DNA of 50,499 bases from an uncultured Oscillospiraceae bacterium (GCA_934539585.1 CAKTCT010000019.1:1-50499); one strand, 5' to 3'; numbered from the stretch's first letter, positions 1 to 8,762 are shown. A program made the numbers and translations. The notes: generated by a model from the sequence alone, not told the origin.

Positions 1-720
1 GGAGTAATGGTCCGCTGATAGCCGCAGACATCGCAGGTGACGTCGGTGTCACTGTCGTAGACGTGATTCGCCCGGTCCCGGATACTGGCGAGCTTATCGG
101 GGCAATCAAGGTCGGTGCAGGCGTGCCAGTGAGCAGTTTCGTCCATGCTCCAATCGCCGTAGACATGTTCATGGGCGGGCGGAGTAATGGTCCGCTGATA
201 GCCGCAGACATCGCAGGTGACGTCGGTGTCACTGTCGTAGACGTGATTCGCCCGGTCTTTGATACTGGCGGGTTTGTCGGGGCAATTTGGGTCGGTGCAG
301 GCGTGCCAGTGGGCGGTTTCATCCTTGATCCAATCGCCGTAAGTGTGGGCGTGGGGCGGGATGCGGGTATAGCCGCAGGTGTTGCAAGTGGCGTCTGCGT
401 CGTTGGTGTAGACGTGGTTTTCCCGGTCCTTGATACTGGCTGCTTTTTCGGGGCAATCGGAGTCGGTGCAGGCGTGCCAGTGGGTTGTTTCGTCTTTGCT
501 CCAATCGCCGTAAGTATGGGCATGGGGCGGGGTGCGGGTATAGCCGCAGGTGTTGCAAGTGGCGTCGGCGTCGTTGGTGTAGATGTGGTTTTCCCGGTCC
601 TTGATACTGGCTGCTTTTTCGGGGCAATCAGGGTCGGTACAGGCGTGCCAGTGAGAGGTTTCGTCCGTGCTCCAATCGCCGTAGGTATGGGTGTGGGGAA
701 GGGTGCGGGTATAGCCGCAG
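1..720. repeat. Tandem 180-bp coding repeats
   Basis: Bases 1-60 recur identically at 181-240, and related units follow at 361 and 541, each 180 bp (60 codons). They encode the C-terminal-most visible Cys/His modules of the giant surface protein. Units further right (720-2220) are diverged and 165-185 bp long. The near-identity at the left end implies recent duplication or gene conversion, and probably copy-number variation between strains. Confidence 0.9.
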
Positions 721-3700
721 ATGTCGCAGGTGGCGTCGGTATCGCTGTCGTAGACGTGGAAATTCGACAGTTTGCCCTTCTTGGCGTCGGGGCAGGCTTC
801 GTCTGTGCAGACACGAGAATGGCCGGTTTCGCCGTCGGCAGTCCAGTCGCCGTAGGTATGCTCATGCTGTGTGCCGAAGCGCCCGTAGGCGCAGACATTG
901 CAGAACTCATCCTGATCGTCGTCATAGGCGTGGGGTGCGCTGTCCATTTTTTCCGGGTATGGGCAGTATTTGACCGAGCAGATGTGATAGTGACGTTCGG
1001 CGTCATATTTCCAGCCGTCAAAGGTGTGGGTATGGCTCAAGCTGGTGGAGCGCACATAGCCGCAGACGTTGCAGTCGTAGTCGTGGTCATTGTCATAGAC
1101 ATGGCTGGCTTTATCCTGAACGCTGCCGGCTTTGTCCGGGCAGTCCGGGTCTGTGCATTCATGCCAGTGGCTGTTTACGTCCCAGCTCCAATCGCCGTAG
1201 ACATGGCCGCCGGAATGATCCGGGGCGATGGAACGGACATAGCCGCAAAGGTCGCAGGTGGTGTCCGCGTCATCGTCATAGATGTGGGCAGCCCTGTCGA
1301 TGATCCGGCCGGTCTCCTCCGGGCAGTTCGGGTCGGAACATTCGCGCCAGTGGTTTTGGCTGTCCTTGCTCCACTGGCCGTAGTAGTGGGTATGGGCCGG
1401 GGTGATGGAGCGGTCGTAGCCGCAGACACTGCAAATGTCGCCGCTGTAGGTGTGGCCAGACTTCCCGGTCTGGGCCTGGCAGCCGGGTTTGGTGCAGGTC
1501 TTCCAGTGTTCGGAACCGTCATAGTGCCATTCCCCGTAGGCGTGCTCGGTGTGCCGGTAGCCGCAGGCGGTGCAGTCGCCGTCGGCGTTGAGGGTATGGA
1601 CCGCTTCGTCCTTTCGGGAGCTGGGCCGGTCTGTGCAGACCGGGTTGGTACACTCGCGCCAGTGGCCGGTCTCATCCCAGCTGTTGAAGCCTTCGGAGTA
1701 GGTGTGGTCACAGATGGTGCGGGTATAGCCACAGGTGACGCAGGTCGTGCCGGTCTCGCTGCCGTAATCATGTTCGGCGTAGTCGGAAATAAAATTGCAA
1801 TAACCATTGTCAACATAGCACTGCTTCCAATGATGGGTCCCACTGGTGCTCCACTCGTCCGCGAAATCGTGATCATGAGTCCTATATTTGAAGCAGCTCT
1901 GGCAGTAGTACGTAATCACGCCGTTGTGATTCGAGCGGTTGAGGGCGTGATTGCCGCGGGCTGTGACCGCGCTGCAGCCGGGCTTTCTGCATTCCTTCCA
2001 GTGCTGGTCAGCGTCGCAGAGATAGGTTCCGAAGTCATGCTGGCAGGTGATGGTGCGGACGTAGCCGCAGGTCTCGCAGGTGGCGTTGTCTTCACCGAAG
2101 CTGTGGGCGTCGAAGTCCTTCGTGACCGTGCAGCCGTCCTGCTCGCAGGCGTGCCAGTGACTGCCCTCGTCCGCGGACCAGACCTCCTCAAAATCATGCT
2201 CGTGGTCTGCCACACCGCAGCCGCGGCAGATGCCGTTTTCGTCATAGTCATGCACCGCGGTCACAAGGACGTTGAAGTCGATCCTATCGCAGTTTCTCGT
2301 ACTCCAGATGTAATGCGGCTTCAGCGACCCCAAAGTACCGCCATGAATGGTCAGATGCTCCCGGATGTCCGCCTCGTCGGGGACAAAGAAGGGGCTGCCG
2401 GCCTTGGGCTCCAGGGAGAATTCGGCACAGTAGGTCTGGCCGCCGATGATGGTTCCCGTGAAAGTCTTGTCATCGACCGTGAGCCAGCTGGCGTCCGTAG
2501 AGTTGGGGTCCTGGCTGTGCAGCAGCCAGTAGGGGGCAGTCTCCGACATTGTGACCACCGGGGGCGGCTCGAGGCTGTAGGTCTTTCTTCTTTCGACGAC
2601 AGTGCCGCATTTCGGGGCCTCGACGGTCACATCGAGGGAGCAGATCCAGGAGGTGTCGTGACCCGTGGCGGGGACGACGGTGATATCCGTCGTTGCGTCG
2701 CAGCGGGCGCAGTGGATGGACTTACTGCCGGCGGTCTCGCAGGTGGGCTGGACGTCGATGGTGAATTCTTTGTTCCAGTCATGGCCCAGGGCGGCGCTGG
2801 TGCTGGTTTCCACATGGGAGGGGTCGCGCTTACAGGTTTTTTTCACCAGGCCGCCTTCGGTGCAGGTGGCGGTAATCGTTTCGATTTCCCAATCGTGGCC
2901 CAGGGCGGGGGTGGATACCACGGTTTTGTAGGTGCAGCCCTCCCGCTGGCAGGCGGTGGTGGTGTGTCCGGAGGTGTCGCAGGTGGCGGTGGTGGTCGTT
3001 TTCAGGTCGTGGCCCAGGGCGGGGGTCACTTTCTGCGCTTCCTTGACCCGGCCGCAGATACTGCAGGTCTTGCCCTGGGTCAGGCCGGTTTCGGTGCAGG
3101 TGGCGGGGGTTTCCTCGATGGTTTCCCAATAGCCGCTGCAGTTCCAATGCTCATAGGTCAGGACGATCGTCAGGTCTTCCCAGATGTTATTGATGTGGAA
3201 ACGCCCATAGGAGCTTTCAAAGACGATCTCCTTGTCTTTATCGATGGTGTAGCTGTCATAGTTGCCGCCCGTTTCCGCGGGGTTGCCCTTGTGGTAATAC
3301 GTAAGGCTGCCGCCGGCGGGGACCTTGAAGGTCTTGGTGATGCTGTAATCGAGATCGAATCGTTTCTCGACGCCTGAGGTGGAAAAGGTTTTGGTCTTGA
3401 TGGTGACGGTTTTTTCCGGGAGGGGCTTGGGCTCCACGGCGAAGGTGTAGCCCGCTTTGTACGCCGAGGCCACCTCCAGCCAGATTTTGCAGTTGTCCAG
3501 AGACGACAGCTTTCTGTTCGAATTGTACAGCTCGATATCATCCAACGTGATATGGACAAAGCCGTATTCGTCCACAGCGCCATCCACCTCATTCAGGCTC
3601 CGGCACCAGTAGCCGTCTCCGGCCGGAAGGTCCGTCAGATAATACTCAGAGGAGTACTGTACGACCAGCCAGGTATACTCCGGGCCATCCGGATCGCGTC

Positions 3701-4775
3701 TGACGTAGATCGTCGGCTTGCCGTCATCCCCATTCTCGTTGATATAGATCTCGCCCAGTTCTTCGCCGTACTTGGCAGCATCCAAACGAAGCGTCATCGG
3801 CGTATTCACATCTGTATCGTCGACATGGCCATTACGCGTCTGCATGAGCCATCCTGGCGGTGTCTGAAGCGGGACCGTGGATGCAAAGAGGACGTTATCC
3901 AGGTCCAGATTTGTCGCCGGAAGCAGGCTCGATTCGTGCCCGTCGATCTGGCTGGGGGTCCCCTCATACATGATAAAGGTATTCTGCGGCTTGAGGTTGA
4001 AGTTCCAGCCAGTGAAGCCATAGGCGACGACCTTTTTGTCGTCATAGGCCGCGCGGGTCCAGAATTCGTGGGTGTTCAGCGTTTTGTTGTCACGCGGAAG
4101 AATATCCATCCGGAACTGGTTGTTGGAGCCGACGTAGAGCGGATGGTTTCCGGTGGTCTGATCGATGGTCCCGTATACAGGGAGATACAGCTTATCCGTG
4201 AGCGTATAGCTGCGGTTATTTCTGAGGTCCTGATTCCGGTAGGTCGTTTCATTCAGGAGCGCATACTCCTGGTCGTAGAACCAGTCATGGACTCCATTGC
4301 GCAGGGACAGGTGCGGCTGGCTTCCCGCATAATAGGTGATGTCAACCTCTTGCGGTGCGGCTTTACCATCCGTATAAACGCTGCCCCAGGACGCATCGTA
4401 AGCAGTGCTGTTGCTCTTATGGAACGGGATCCGGTAGTTGACATACCCGACATCGGTATCCTTCCCATAAGGACCGGTTGCGGCAAACAGCGCGGTATTT
4501 CTTCCCGCTACGGAGGTGTCCTTTCCAAGGACGTACCATTTCAGCATCGTGTCCTTGCTGGTGTTGCGGCCGAGAGAGAGCACCGCAGCCGTGCCGTCGC
4601 TGTTCAGGCTGAAGCGGTTCTCCAGATCGTCGACCGTGGCATATTGCGTGTTGGCGATCGGAACCGATTTGACTTCCGTAAAGGTGGGGTCCGGACTGGC
4701 GGCGGAAACGGTGGTGTGCATGGTGGTCAGCGCCGTAGTGACGGCCAGCAGGAGGCTGAGCAATCGTTTCTTCAT
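1..4775 (-). CDS. Giant exported Cys/His-repeat surface protein (5' part, open at window edge)
   Basis: I translated most of the minus strand from the ATG at 4775 and saw no stop; sampled stretches up to the left edge are also open, giving at least 1591 residues. The start has a GAGG ribosome site 5 nt upstream. Residues 1-25 form a signal peptide (KKR, a leucine-rich core, then VSA-A), so the product is exported. Residues about 26-550 match nothing I can name. Residues about 550-710 carry four modules of the type 'ATCTETG...C.ICG...ALGHD', common in surface proteins of gut Clostridia. From about 850 onward come about thirteen modules of 57-60 residues, each with HxYGDW, HWHAC, a second Cys, HVY and TCxxCGY. 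The regular Cys and His suggest metal binding or disulphides, but this is inference. No anchor is visible because the C-terminus is outside the window. Function unknown; an adhesin or wall-associated role is plausible. Confidence 0.85.
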   Translation of the reverse strand, partial: MKKRLLSLLLAVTTALTTMHTTVSAASPDPTFTEVKSVPIANTQYATVDDLENRFSLNSDGTAAVLSLGRNTSKDTMLKWYVLGKDTSVAGRNTALFAATGPYGKDTDVGYVNYRIPFHKSNSTAYDASWGSVYTDGKAAPQEVDITYYAGSQPHLSLRNGVHDWFYDQEYALLNETTYRNQDLRNNRSYTLTDKLYLPVYGTIDQTTGNHPLYVGSNNQFRMDILPRDNKTLNTHEFWTRAAYDDKKVVAYGFTGWNFNLKPQNTFIMYEGTPSQIDGHESSLLPATNLDLDNVLFASTVPLQTPPGWLMQTRNGHVDDTDVNTPMTLRLDAAKYGEELGEIYINENGDDGKPTIYVRRDPDGPEYTWLVVQYSSEYYLTDLPAGDGYWCRSLNEVDGAVDEYGFVHITLDDIELYNSNRKLSSLDNCKIWLEVASAYKAGYTFAVEPKPLPEKTVTIKTKTFSTSGVEKRFDLDYSITKTFKVPAGGSLTYYHKGNPAETGGNYDSYTIDKDKEIVFESSYGRFHINNIWEDLTIVLTYEHWNCSGYWETIEETPATCTETGLTQGKTCSICGRVKEAQKVTPALGHDLKTTTTATCDTSGHTTTACQREGCTYKTVVSTPALGHDWEIETITATCTEGGLVKKTCKRDPSHVETSTSAALGHDWNKEFTIDVQPTCETAGSKSIHCARCDATTDITVVPATGHDTSWICSLDVTVEAPKCGTVVERRKTYSLEPPPVVTMSETAPYWLLHSQDPNSTDASWLTVDDKTFTGTIIGGQTYCAEFSLEPKAGSPFFVPDEADIREHLTIHGGTLGSLKPHYIWSTRNCDRIDFNVLVTAVHDYDENGICRGCGVADHEHDFEEVWSADEGSHWHACEQDGCTVTKDFDAHSFGEDNATCETCGYVRTITCQHDFGTYLCDADQHWKECRKPGCSAVTARGNHALNRSNHNGVITYYCQSCFKYRTHDHDFADEWSTSGTHHWKQCYVDNGYCNFISDYAEHDYGSETGTTCVTCGYTRTICDHTYSEGFNSWDETGHWRECTNPVCTDRPSSRKDEAVHTLNADGDCTACGYRHTEHAYGEWHYDGSEHWKTCTKPGCQAQTGKSGHTYSGDICSVCGYDRSITPAHTHYYGQWSKDSQNHWRECSDPNCPEETGRIIDRAAHIYDDDADTTCDLCGYVRSIAPDHSGGHVYGDWSWDVNSHWHECTDPDCPDKAGSVQDKASHVYDNDHDYDCNVCGYVRSTSLSHTHTFDGWKYDAERHYHICSVKYCPYPEKMDSAPHAYDDDQDEFCNVCAYGRFGTQHEHTYGDWTADGETGHSRVCTDEACPDAKKGKLSNFHVYDSDTDATCDICGYTRTLPHTHTYGDWSTDETSHWHACTDPDCPEKAASIKDRENHIYTNDADATCNTCGYTRTPPHAHTYGDWSKDETTHWHACTDSDCPEKAASIKDRENHVYTNDADATCNTCGYTRIPPHAHTYGDWIKDETAHWHACTDPNCPDKPASIKDRANHVYDSDTDVTCDVCGYQRTITPPAHEHVYGDWSMDETAHWHACTDLDCPDKLASIRDRANHVYDSDTDVTCDVCGYQRTIT

Positions 4776-4799
4776 TTCGATCCTCACTTTCGTTGGGCG

Positions 4800-4862
4800 A
4801 TTTTCCCGTACCCCGTGGGAAAATCCGGTGCGAAGGAGCCTTGCGGGGTGCGCCGCGCAAGG
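4800..4862. other. Two hairpins between TetR gene and surface-protein gene
   Basis: Two inverted repeats lie in the 108-bp gap: ATTTTCCC with GGGAAAAT (4800-4824) and CCTTGCG with CGCAAGG (4839-4862). Neither is followed by a good T-tract on the minus strand, so they may be leader structures rather than terminators. No separate promoter is obvious, so the surface gene may be read through from the TetR promoter. Confidence 0.4.
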
Positions 4863-4883
4863 GAGTACTCCTGATAAGCGAAT

Positions 4884-5591
4884 CTATTTGCCGGAGGTTT
4901 CCCCGATGCCGGCCAGGGAAAACTCGTAGCGCATGGCCAGGGCCTGGAACAGGGTGTGCATCACCCGTTCGGCCATTTGCCGGATGTTCAGGCTTTCCAC
5001 GAAATGGATGGCCTGCTCCACTTCGGGCTGGGGAACGCGGTAGGCCCGGAGGCTCATGGTGAGAAAGAGGCGCAGCTTCTTTTCTAAGGTCAGCTGGCCG
5101 TCGCAAGGGTAGGCCATATAGCCCCGCATGATGCTGGCGGAGCCGATCTCCATGTCGTAGAAGTCCCGCTCGCTGAGCTCCGGCTGATAGGGGCCGAAGA
5201 TGCGGTGGAGCTCCTTGGCGGTCTCCTGGAAGATGTAGGCGGAGGCTTCCTTCTGGGTGTAGGCTTCGATGTAGATTTCCCGGAGGTTTTCATTGAGCTC
5301 GGTGAGGGTCATCTGGATGGCCGTTTCCACGGCGTAGACGAAAACCGGCGGGAGGCTCCCCTCGGCGGCGGATCTGGCGGCGCTGAACTGGCTGCCGAAC
5401 ATGAACTCCACCAGTTCGGTGAGGACGCCGTCCTTGGCGCGGAAGATGTTCTGGAAGGTGCTGTATGAGACGTCGGCTTTTTCGATGATCTCGGCCAGGG
5501 TGGTCCTTTTGTAGCCTTTTTCCAAAAAGAGCCGGACGCAGACCGTGAGGATGCGTTTTTTGGCCGGTAGACTGGCGTTTGTAAGGGCGAT
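4884..5591 (-). CDS. TetR/AcrR-family transcriptional regulator, apparent AUC start
   Basis: The N-terminal TetR helix-turn-helix is clear: KKRILTVCVRLFLEKGYKRTTLAEIIEKA, then DVSYSTFQNIFRAKDGVL. It is followed by a mostly helical ligand-binding half, about 235 residues in all. The full HTH needs a start near 5591. The only conventional in-frame start is TTG at 5525, which would remove helix 1. A strong GGAGG lies 7 nt before an ATC codon (5589-5591), and no ATG, GTG or TTG occurs in frame between them. An AUC start is therefore the best fit; a sequence error is the alternative. It sits upstream of the giant surface gene on the same strand and behind a promoter with an operator-like palindrome, so autoregulation and control of the surface gene are plausible. 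Confidence 0.82.
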   Translation of the reverse strand: MALTNASLPAKKRILTVCVRLFLEKGYKRTTLAEIIEKADVSYSTFQNIFRAKDGVLTELVEFMFGSQFSAARSAAEGSLPPVFVYAVETAIQMTLTELNENLREIYIEAYTQKEASAYIFQETAKELHRIFGPYQPELSERDFYDMEIGSASIMRGYMAYPCDGQLTLEKKLRLFLTMSLRAYRVPQPEVEQAIHFVESLNIRQMAERVMHTLFQALAMRYEFSLAGIGETSGK

Positions 5592-5613
5592 AACGATCCC
5601 TCCTTTGCAGTAT

Positions 5614-5659
5614 TTGGTGTGTACACCAATATTCTAGCATACCCTTGGGGAAAGCGCAA
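5614..5659 (-). promoter_or_regulatory. Promoter and TetR-type operator
   Basis: On the minus strand there is a -35 TTGCGC (5654-5659), a 17-bp spacer and a -10 TAGAAT (5631-5636). Just downstream of the -10 is an inverted repeat TTGGTG-N4-CACCAA (5614-5629). Its size and place fit autorepression by the adjacent TetR protein. Confidence 0.65.
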
Positions 5660-5701
5660 TGGGTTTTGGAAAAGTTAGCGGGGGCAAACCGCAAAATTTA
5701 C

Positions 5702-5744
5702 AAAAAGCCCGGGAACCCATCCTTGGACGATGGGTTTCCCGGGC
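5702..5744 (-). terminator. Intrinsic terminator of the hydrolase operon
   Basis: On the minus strand a long GC stem (GCCCGGGAAACCCATC paired with GATGGGTTCCCGGGC) is followed by TTTTT. It lies just after the alpha/beta-hydrolase stop codon. Confidence 0.85.
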
Positions 5745-5754
5745 GGGGAGGGGG

Positions 5755-6696
5755 TCATTCCTGGTCATCGGGCTCCTGGGGGAGGGAGAGGGTGCGGGCC
5801 AGGGTCTCCTCCACGTGGTTCAGGGCGTCGTGGACCTGGGCTTCCACCCTGGCGGACTGCTCCGGGTCGGCGGCCAGGACCCGGGAGGTGGCGGGCTTGA
5901 AGTAGTCCTCCAGAAAGCCGTGGATGGCTCCGGGGACCTGGTAAAGCTCCGTGGGGACCCCGGCGCTCCGGAGCATTCCGGCGTAGCGGGCCCCCTCGGC
6001 GTTGAGGGAGTCGAACTCCGCCGTCAGGATCAGGGCGGGGGGAAGGCCCTTCAGGTCCTCGGGCTGGGCAAAGACGGGGGAAATCAGGGGGTCCCGGCGC
6101 TGGTCGGGGCGGGCGTACATCTCGTTGAAGGAGAGGAGGGCCGCTCCGGGGAGGGCTTCGGGGTACCTGGGCTTTTCAAAGGGGCTTTCGGCCAGGTTCA
6201 GGTAGGGATAGGTCATCAGCTGGGCGCTGATGGGGAAGGCTCCGGTCCGGCGGGCCAGGAGGCTCACCGCCGCCGTCAGGTTCCCGCCGGCGCTGTGACC
6301 GAAAACCGCCATGCGGTCGGGGTCGATGCCGTAGACGAAGGCGTGGTCGTGGAAGTAGAGCATGGCGTCGTAGACGTCCTCCAGGGCCGCGGGGAAGGGG
6401 TGCTTGGGGGAGCGGCGGTAGTTCACTGAGACCACGGCGATCTCCAGGTCCTTCCGGAGGTGCTCGCAGAGGGCGTCGCTTTCCGAGGCGTCGCCGAAGG
6501 CGAAGCCGCCGCCGTGGAGCTCGAAGACCACGGGATTTTTTAAGGGCGCGCCGCCGGGGTGGAAGAAAACCTCCACCTCTCCGGAACGGCCGGGGATCAG
6601 AAGCTGCTGTCCTGCGCCGTGAAGGCGGGAGGAGGGGTCCAGGGTGGACCGGAGGGAGGCGGCCATATTGGCACGGAGTTTTTTGAGATTGATCAT
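5755..6696 (-). CDS. Alpha/beta hydrolase, hormone-sensitive-lipase-type esterase
   Basis: A 313-residue cytoplasmic protein without signal peptide. HGGG at 61-64 is the oxyanion-hole motif of the HSL (family IV) esterases. GHSAG at 133-137 supplies the nucleophile Ser135, Asp229 (EFDSL) the acid and His259 (AIHGF) the base. The spacing and length are normal for this family, which hydrolyses short acyl or aryl esters; the natural substrate is not deducible. It starts 46 bp after the UPF0210 gene on the same strand and ends at a strong terminator, so it is probably the last gene of that operon. The ribosome site is weak. Confidence 0.88.
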   Translation of the reverse strand: MINLKKLRANMAASLRSTLDPSSRLHGAGQQLLIPGRSGEVEVFFHPGGAPLKNPVVFELHGGGFAFGDASESDALCEHLRKDLEIAVVSVNYRRSPKHPFPAALEDVYDAMLYFHDHAFVYGIDPDRMAVFGHSAGGNLTAAVSLLARRTGAFPISAQLMTYPYLNLAESPFEKPRYPEALPGAALLSFNEMYARPDQRRDPLISPVFAQPEDLKGLPPALILTAEFDSLNAEGARYAGMLRSAGVPTELYQVPGAIHGFLEDYFKPATSRVLAADPEQSARVEAQVHDALNHVEETLARTLSLPQEPDDQE

Positions 6697-6742
6697 AGGT
6701 CCGTTTCTGCTGACAGCGGGAGGAGGCGGAGGGTTGGTGGGG

Positions 6743-8101
6743 TCAGTTTTTCAGGCTCTGGAGAGGGGCGGGGATGCGGCCGCCCCGGCGGATGAAGGCG
6801 GCGGGGCTGACCTTGCTGACCTTCATGATGGGGCCGCTACCGAAGAGGCCGCCGAATTCCAGCTCCTCGCCGGCCTGCTTGCCGATGGCGGGGATGACAC
6901 GGACGGCGGTGGTCTTGGAGTTGACCATGCCGATGGCTGCTTCGTCGGCGATGATGGCGGAAATGGTCTCCGCCGGGGTGTCGCCGGGGATGACGATCAT
7001 GTCGAGACCCACGGAGCAGACGGCGGTCATGGCTTCCAGCTTCTCAATGGACAGGGCGCCGCAGCGGGCGGCGTCGATCATGCCGGCGTCCTCGGAGACG
7101 GGGATGAAGGCTCCGGAAAGGCCGCCGACGTGGGAGGAGGCCATGACGCCGCCTTTCTTCACGGCGTCGTTCAAGAGGGCCAGGGCGGCGGTGGTGCCGG
7201 GGCAGCCGCAGGTCTCTAAGCCCATTTCCTCCAGGATGTGGGCAACGGAGTCGCCTACCGCCGGGGTGGGGGCCAGGGAGAGGTCCACGATGCCGAAGGG
7301 GACCCCCAGCCGGGTGGAGGCTTCATGGCCCACCAGCTGGCCCATCCGGGTGATCTTGAAGGCGGTCTTTTTGATCAGGTCGGCCACCTCGGTGAGGTCG
7401 TGGTCGGGGCCCAGCTTGGCCAGAGCCGCCCGGACCACGCCGGGACCGGAAACGCCGACGTTGATGACGCAGTCGGGCTCCCCTGCGCCGTGGAAGGCGC
7501 CGGCCATGAAGGGGTTATCCTCCGGGGCGTTGCAGAAGACCACCAGCTTTGCGGGGCCCATGCAGTCCCGGTCGGCGGTGAGCTCGGCGGCCTGGCGGAC
7601 GATCCGGCCCATGAGGGCCACGGCGTCCATATTGATGCCGGTTTTGGTGGAGCCCACGTTGACGGAGGAGCAGAGGTGCTCGGTGACGGCCAGGGCTTCG
7701 GGGATGGAGCGGATCAGGGCCTCGTCTCCGGCGGCAAAGCCCTTCTGGACCAGGGCGGAGTAGCCGCCGATGAAGTTGACGCCAACGGTTCTGGCGGCGC
7801 GCTCCAGGGTTCTGGCGTACTCCACGGGGTCGCCGCCGCTGGCCGCCAGGATCATGGCGATGGGGGTCACGGCGATGCGCTTGTTGATGATGGGGATGCC
7901 GTAGGTCTTTTCGATCTCCTCGCCGGTCTTCACCAGGTGCTCCGCTTTGCGGCAGATCTTTTCGTAGACCTTTTCGCAGGAGCGCTTCTGGTCGCCGTCG
8001 GCGCAGTCCAGGAGGGAGATGCCCATGGTGGTGGTGCGGATGTCCAGGTTTTCCTCCTGGATCATGGTGATGGTCTCCATGATGTCGTGGATGTTAATCA
8101 A
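6743..8101 (-). CDS. UPF0210 (DUF711/PFL-like) family protein
   Basis: A 452-residue protein that closely matches the UPF0210 family throughout (IRTTTMGISLLDCAD near the N-terminus, repeated Gly/Ala-rich segments such as NVGVSGPGVVRAAL). The family adopts a glycyl-radical-enzyme-like barrel but has no established reaction. The start is TTG at 8101 with AGGG 9 nt upstream; the next ATG is seven codons in and would trim the conserved N-terminus. It follows the ACT-domain gene by 30 bp. This UPF0237-UPF0210 pairing recurs across Firmicutes and suggests ligand-regulated joint function. Confidence 0.9.
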   Translation of the reverse strand: MINIHDIMETITMIQEENLDIRTTTMGISLLDCADGDQKRSCEKVYEKICRKAEHLVKTGEEIEKTYGIPIINKRIAVTPIAMILAASGGDPVEYARTLERAARTVGVNFIGGYSALVQKGFAAGDEALIRSIPEALAVTEHLCSSVNVGSTKTGINMDAVALMGRIVRQAAELTADRDCMGPAKLVVFCNAPEDNPFMAGAFHGAGEPDCVINVGVSGPGVVRAALAKLGPDHDLTEVADLIKKTAFKITRMGQLVGHEASTRLGVPFGIVDLSLAPTPAVGDSVAHILEEMGLETCGCPGTTAALALLNDAVKKGGVMASSHVGGLSGAFIPVSEDAGMIDAARCGALSIEKLEAMTAVCSVGLDMIVIPGDTPAETISAIIADEAAIGMVNSKTTAVRVIPAIGKQAGEELEFGGLFGSGPIMKVSKVSPAAFIRRGGRIPAPLQSLKN

Positions 8102-8131
8102 GGTGATATCCCTGCCTTCCTTTGGTTCGCG

Positions 8132-8401
8132 TCAGATGCGGTGCATGGAGTTGAAGATGTCCTCGTGCATGACGTGGACCGACAGGCCCATCTCATTGCC
8201 CAGGGCGGTGAGGCTGTCCGAAAGCTCGGAAAAGCCGCAGGTCAGCTGGCTGATCTCGATGACCATGACCATGACGAACATATCCTGAAGGATGGTCTGG
8301 GTCACGTCAACCACGTTGGCGTTGACCTCGGCGCATCTGGCGGTGACTTTTGCCAGGATGCCAACCATGTCCTTGCCGATGACGGAAATTACTGCGCGCA
8401 T
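8132..8401 (-). CDS. ACT-domain protein, UPF0237 family
   Basis: An 89-residue stand-alone ACT domain (VISVIGKDMVGILAKVTARCAE, then a second beta-alpha-beta half). UPF0237 proteins resemble the N-terminal half of GcvR and probably bind an amino acid or other small ligand. It is the first gene of the operon, behind a near-consensus promoter, with its ATG after AGGGATC. Its fixed pairing with UPF0210 suggests it senses a metabolite for that partner; this is inference. Confidence 0.9.
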   Translation of the reverse strand: MRAVISVIGKDMVGILAKVTARCAEVNANVVDVTQTILQDMFVMVMVIEISQLTCGFSELSDSLTALGNEMGLSVHVMHEDIFNSMHRI

Positions 8402-8469
8402 GATGATCCCTCCGTTTGAAAATGGGCGGGTCCCCCGGGGAGAGCCGCCGGTGATGTTGATACGAATTC

Positions 8470-8498
8470 ATTATACCGCAATCCGGGGGAAAGTACAA
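8470..8498 (-). promoter_or_regulatory. Promoter of the ACT/UPF0210/hydrolase operon
   Basis: Minus strand: -35 TTGTAC (8493-8498), 17-bp spacer, -10 TATAAT (8470-8475). It lies about 70 bp upstream of the ACT-domain start codon. Confidence 0.75.
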
Positions 8499-8570
8499 GG
8501 AATCTGCCGGAGTTTTCCGGAAGTACCAAAAATTCCGGGGAGTCCGGGGGAAAAATGGGGCGTTTCTGAA

Positions 8571-8613
8571 AAAAACACCGGCAGTCCCGTTCCGGTGGGG
8601 CTGCCGGTGTTTT
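8571..8613 (-). terminator. Intrinsic terminator after the 49-aa gene
   Basis: Minus strand: AAAACACCGGCAG pairs with CTGCCGGTGTTTT, followed by a T-run. The stem begins at the stop codon of the small gene and separates it from the next operon. Confidence 0.85.
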
Positions 8614-8762
8614 CAGCTGAGGGGCTCCTCGTAGGCCACTAAGAGGATGGTGCGGCCGGTGATCTCCTTCAGGGCGGCTTCGCAGGTCTGGATGGCCGAG
8701 AGGGCCGCCGGGGTCAGGTCCGCGGGCTGGTAAAGGTTGCCGTCGGGGTGGGAATGGTCCAT
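8613..8762 (-). CDS. Small hypothetical protein, 49 aa
   Basis: ATG at 8762 is preceded by AAGGAG with a spacing of 8 nt; the frame ends at 8613 directly in a strong terminator. The product begins MDHSHPDGNLYQPADLTP and continues with a short amphipathic helix (ALSAIQTCEAALKEITG) and a beta-like tail (RTILLVAYEEPLS). Only one Cys, no membrane segment. I do not recognise the family. The good ribosome site plus its own terminator support a real gene. It may be co-transcribed with the upstream oxidoreductase only if that gene's own terminator leaks. Confidence 0.7.
   Translation of the reverse strand: MDHSHPDGNLYQPADLTPAALSAIQTCEAALKEITGRTILLVAYEEPLS

Noticed and set aside
1..720. CRISPR-like periodicity
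   Set aside because: The 180-bp units are coding repeats in frame, without short direct repeats and unique spacers.
63..3377. Very long open frame on the plus strand opposite the surface-protein repeats
   Set aside because: Its Val/Gly/Ala-rich product is the antisense shadow of the Cys/His repeats. It has no ribosome site, and the minus strand has a signal peptide and recognisable modules.
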